From assembly GCA_029821735.1 (NCBI GenBank), contig JALGSU010000001.1, positions 248,001 through 312,000 of the forward strand: a stretch of DNA of 64,000 nucleotides, given 5' to 3'. The position numbers were made by a program, and so were the translations under genes. Source of the DNA: Candidatus Zipacnadia bacterium. GTDB taxonomy: Bacteria; Armatimonadota; Zipacnadia; Zipacnadales; UBA5352. The notes beneath the pieces were generated by a model. The model saw only the letters and a list, made by a program, of their open reading frames with translations. It ran no database searches and was not told the DNA's origin. Shown one piece after another: positions 61,037 through 64,000 of this stretch (its first letter is position 1; every line of letters starts with the position of its first letter).

Positions 61037-61743
61037 ACCTGTTCCTCCTCGGCGCACTCTTCCGTGCTCCAGTCACGCGGGCCCTTGACCTGCTCGTAGG
61101 CTCGGAACAGCTCGATGGCCACCTGCTTGTGCTCTCGCAGTCGTTGCTCCTGGTTGCTCGCTACGTCTCGCACCTGTTCTGCCAACTGGTCCAGCCGTTC
61201 CCTCTCGCCTGCCACGCACGCCGGGTCCTCGAGCATGCTCTCCAGCGCTGCCAGCCCTTCATCGGCGGGCGCACGGTCCACGATCGGTACTGCGGCCAAT
61301 TCCTCGGCCAGACTGCGCAGGGCCTCCGCGAACTCGGTGTACTCATGCTGCCGCTTATACATTCGCGCGATCATGTAGCGAATGTCCTCGAAACGCTCGG
61401 CGACATATTCGGGGTCTTCGCGGAAGATCGGTGATCCCTCGGCCACCAGGCGCTTGAACTCATCGACGTTTCCGCACACGTCCGAATACTTAGTCGACCG
61501 GAATTCCGGGTCAGGCGCAGCGTCCGGCCTCTCGGCCGAGTAGAACGGTTGCTGCCCATCATATAGTATCAGCGGCAGCTCGATAGACCCGCCGTCCTCA
61601 AACATCAGCCGGGGCGGCTGATCCGGATTGGGCTGCACGATGCTGGCGCGCCCCTTGGCGACAAACTCCACAACCGCCTCGCGGTGGGGTGTAGGCGGCA
61701 GCCACTCATCCCATTGCTGCGTTATCTGGTCCATCCTGCTCAT
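61033..61743 (-). CDS. Hypothetical cytoplasmic protein coupled to the glycosidase-like gene
   Basis: The 236-residue protein matches no family I know. The N-terminal part (about 1-105; LPPTPHREAVVEFVAKG, DGGSIELPLILYDGQQPFY) is mixed alpha/beta. The C-terminal part (about 110-225) is charged helix with probable coiled coil (RSLAEELAAVP, ERERLDQLAEQVRDVAS). There is no signal peptide or membrane segment. GAGGAGG lies 9 nt before ATG 61743. It is the first gene of the three-gene set with the glycosidase-like gene and Gfo/Idh/MocA, linked by an ATGA overlap, so it may act in control or in use of the sugar. Confidence 0.5.
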   Translation of the reverse strand: MSRMDQITQQWDEWLPPTPHREAVVEFVAKGRASIVQPNPDQPPRLMFEDGGSIELPLILYDGQQPFYSAERPDAAPDPEFRSTKYSDVCGNVDEFKRLVAEGSPIFREDPEYVAERFEDIRYMIARMYKRQHEYTEFAEALRSLAEELAAVPIVDRAPADEGLAALESMLEDPACVAGERERLDQLAEQVRDVASNQEQRLREHKQVAIELFRAYEQVKGPRDWSTEECAEEEQV

Positions 61744-61884
61744 GGGTGTGATCCTCCTCAGGTCGGTGCGTGTCGCCGTCAATTCCCCGGGCGGCGGTCA
61801 AGACCTGCTACCCACCATGCAGGATTGCCCCCCGATGGCGGGAAATACTGCGTTCTCGCGCCCATAGACCCGGAGGTGGCCACA

Positions 61885-64000
61885 ATGACCACACGCCCGG
61901 TCCTGTCGCTGGCCGTTTTCGCGATGATCTGCCTGTGCATCATTCCCGCACACGCTCAGGACGCGCCCACGCCCGAGTCTCTGCTGGCGAAGTACCCGCC
62001 CGCCGAGGACCAGCTCGACCCCGGCATGCACTGGGCGCCGCAGTTCGCGCGGCCGGTCGACAAGCCCGAGCGTGGGCGCATTCCGGTGAACGTCGACTGG
62101 GCCGATAACGTGCTGGACTCGGCGCCTGTGACCTTCGGCGTCCCCTTCGGCGATGGAGCCCTGCCCTCCATCGGCAATGCGCGCCTCATCACTGCCGATG
62201 GCACCGAAGTCCCCGCGCAGTTTGACCAGATGGCCACCTGGTGGGGCAAAGACGGGCCCGTGCGCTGGGCGCTGGTCAGCGGCACGTTCCAGCGTGACCA
62301 GGAGTATTTCATCGAGTATGGCACGGCCGTGCAACGCGCTGACCTCGGCGGGATGACCGTCGAGGAGTCCGACGACTCGATCGTCATCAACACGGGAACC
62401 ATGCGCGCGACCATCAGCAAGGCGCGCGCGACGCTCATAGATGAGTGCGCGTTGGACCTCGACGGCGACGGGCAGTTCGGCGTCGATGAGACGCTCATCA
62501 CCCCCGAGCTTGCCGCCGCGAACCTGCCGACCGTTGTGGATGGCGAAGGCAACGACTGCCCGGCCTCCGCCGACGGCTTGCAGGTCTCGTTCACCCGGCG
62601 GGGCCCGACGCAGACGGTCATCCGTCGCGAGGGCTGGTACACCCGCGATGATGGCACTCGCTACTGCCAGTTCATCACCTACACGTGGTTCGACGCGGGC
62701 TCGTCAGGCATCCGCCATGACCACACGTTGGTGGCGGCTTTCGACTCCAAGCAGAACCAGATCCGCGACATCCGCCTGACGGTGCCAGTGACCACTGCCC
62801 GTCCGCTGGTCGCGATCTTTGGCGCCACCGAGGAGCCCGTCTCAGCTACGGCTGAGAGGTCAACCGACCGGATCCCATGGGTGAACGCCGAGGACTGTCC
62901 GGCGCGTCTGGTGCAGGACGGGCTGGCGCACTTCAGCCTTATCGACGCCAACGGTCAGGTCGCCGACGGCGAGAGCGCGGGCGGCTGGTGCGGCATGAAT
63001 GTGCCGGAGTGGTCAGCTTTCATCGGCATCCGCGACTTCAGTGAACAGTACCCGATGGAGCTTGAGGTCGCCGCCGACGGTCGCCTGATCGCCCACCTCT
63101 GGCCCGCGCATGATGTTGATGCGCTCGACTTCACGCCCTCCAAGGTCATGGGCGATGAATATCCCGGCGATCGAATCTTCTGGCGGAAGTGGTACGAGGG
63201 CGGGCTGGATAAGCACACTCAGGCTTACGGAGTGGGCAAGACCCACAATGTCTGTATCAACTTCTCGGGGACGGGACGGTCACGTATCGCGGCGGGCGGT
63301 GCGACTCGCGCGTTCTGCGTCGCGCCGGTGATCGCCAACGCCGACCCCGCGTATGCCTGCGCTACGGAGGCCTTCGGGCGTGTGCATCCGCCTGACCCCG
63401 AGCGCTTCCCGCATCTGGAGAAGACCATCGACGGCCTGGTTCACCGCAAGTACTGGCTGCGCGACCGCCTCGGCAACTATGGCTGGATCAACTTCGGCGA
63501 CGTGAACTACAACCTGAGCAACGCCGGCGACCCCGAACTCATCACCTACGGTCACTGGCGGCACTGGGCGCAGATGTTCTACGGCGGCCCAAACGCGATG
63601 CCGCTGCTCTACCTGCGCTCGGGACGGCGCGACGCCTGGGATTTCCACCGCGTCAACGCCCGCCATGTCATGGACTTCGACATCTGCCACCTTGACTACG
63701 AGGAGTTTGGCAAGGTGCGCGGCGGGCGCTACGGGGGCGACGGTGGGATATGCCACTATGCCGCGAACATCTACCACCTTGGCTGTGACTGCCACCTGCG
63801 CTTTATGCTCTGGGACTGGTACGCCAACGGCAACCCGCGTGCGTGGGAGGTGGCCGGTGAGTTCATGGACCACTACCTCAAGAACCGCCACGATCCCTAC
63901 CACGCGCGCTACCAGCATCGCATGACTGGCGGGGCGCTCCGCTTCCACTCCGAGGCCTACGAGGCCACCTGGAACCCCCAGCACCTCAGTTGCATGAGGC
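61885..64000 (+). CDS. Secreted YetA / exo-rhamnogalacturonan lyase-like protein, 3' truncated
   Basis: The frame runs off the window end; at least 705 codons are present. It has a signal peptide (about 1-24, ending AHAQ), an N-terminal RIFT-like beta-barrel domain (about 65-170; APVTFGVPFGDGALPS) and a central beta region (about 200-430). There GWCGMNVPEWSAFIGIRDF and YPMELEVAADG match the PcRGLX/YetA pattern of a Trp/Phe-rich strand before a PxxLEV turn. A helical portion follows (about 500 on; GWINFGDVNYN and WDFHRVNARHVMDFDICH). GGAGG lies 8 nt before ATG 61885. It is divergent from the hypothetical gene. Confidence 0.6.
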   Translation, partial: MTTRPVLSLAVFAMICLCIIPAHAQDAPTPESLLAKYPPAEDQLDPGMHWAPQFARPVDKPERGRIPVNVDWADNVLDSAPVTFGVPFGDGALPSIGNARLITADGTEVPAQFDQMATWWGKDGPVRWALVSGTFQRDQEYFIEYGTAVQRADLGGMTVEESDDSIVINTGTMRATISKARATLIDECALDLDGDGQFGVDETLITPELAAANLPTVVDGEGNDCPASADGLQVSFTRRGPTQTVIRREGWYTRDDGTRYCQFITYTWFDAGSSGIRHDHTLVAAFDSKQNQIRDIRLTVPVTTARPLVAIFGATEEPVSATAERSTDRIPWVNAEDCPARLVQDGLAHFSLIDANGQVADGESAGGWCGMNVPEWSAFIGIRDFSEQYPMELEVAADGRLIAHLWPAHDVDALDFTPSKVMGDEYPGDRIFWRKWYEGGLDKHTQAYGVGKTHNVCINFSGTGRSRIAAGGATRAFCVAPVIANADPAYACATEAFGRVHPPDPERFPHLEKTIDGLVHRKYWLRDRLGNYGWINFGDVNYNLSNAGDPELITYGHWRHWAQMFYGGPNAMPLLYLRSGRRDAWDFHRVNARHVMDFDICHLDYEEFGKVRGGRYGGDGGICHYAANIYHLGCDCHLRFMLWDWYANGNPRAWEVAGEFMDHYLKNRHDPYHARYQHRMTGGALRFHSEAYEATWNPQHLSCMR

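Noticed and set aside
1..64000. tRNA, rRNA, tmRNA, CRISPR array or insertion sequence
   Set aside because: No spacer held a T-loop-like GGTTCRA pattern in a cloverleaf setting, no regular repeat-spacer pattern was seen, and no transposase or integrase motif is present.

Overview
The window is a GC-rich, gene-dense bacterial chromosome segment with 41 protein genes. I see no rRNA, tRNA, insertion sequence, phage gene or CRISPR array. The cell is probably a diderm heterotroph. One protein has signal-peptide plus beta-barrel features and ends in an aromatic residue, two have lipoboxes, and one is a prepilin-like protein with the H-X9-DG tail motif common in Armatimonadota, Planctomycetota and Verrucomicrobiota. 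That motif, the phrase AAMLFPVFSRARGK and the many secreted carbohydrate-active proteins make me favour an uncultured Armatimonadota-like lineage. This is inference only. Many genes have GGAGG-type ribosome sites and overlap as ATGA or TAATG.

Layout. (1) 1-7077: division and cell-wall cluster murD (5' cut)-ftsW-murG-murC-ftsQ-ftsA, without murB, ddl or ftsZ. (2) 7106-12211: double zinc-finger anti-sigma-like membrane protein behind an ECF-type promoter, glutaminyl-cyclase/M28-like lipoprotein, thiE, smpB with a near-consensus promoter, a lone receiver protein and a universal stress protein. (3) 12254-14593: secreted GH5-like enzyme. (4) 14728-19304: operon of lipoyl/E3-binding protein, ketoreductase, ketosynthase, chain-length-factor-like ketosynthase and E1-alpha, the most unusual locus here. 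(5) 19335-31693: secreted beta-helix protein, ceramidase-like enzyme, methyltransferase, secretin-like protein, two large secreted carbohydrate-active proteins and a HEAT-repeat protein. (6) 31882-41095: radical SAM protein, then a three-gene coupled sensor-kinase operon preceded by a ketosynthase with an altered active site. (7) 41178-45998: outer-membrane barrel, DUF4838 enzyme and isochorismatase-fold hydrolase. (8) 46079-51400: three-subunit NAD-linked, possibly electron-bifurcating formate dehydrogenase. (9) 51406-64000: H-X9-DG prepilin, FKBP lipoprotein, discoidin protein, flavodoxin, transglutaminase-like protein, Gfo/Idh/MocA oxidoreductase, TIM-barrel glycosidase-like protein, an unknown coupled protein and a 3'-truncated YetA/rhamnogalacturonan-lyase-like protein.

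How the parts work together. The exported enzymes fit a life spent degrading complex plant or algal polysaccharide. The formate dehydrogenase complex would link formate to NAD and possibly ferredoxin pools. The region 4 operon joins 2-oxoacid-dehydrogenase parts (E1-alpha and a lipoyl carrier) to a minimal KS/CLF/KR set by translational coupling. This suggests, without proving, a pathway in which an acyl group made from a 2-oxoacid primes a ketosynthase. Two candidate ECF-type promoters ending in GTCTAA, and a third weaker site with a G10 tract in its spacer, hint at an envelope-type regulon.
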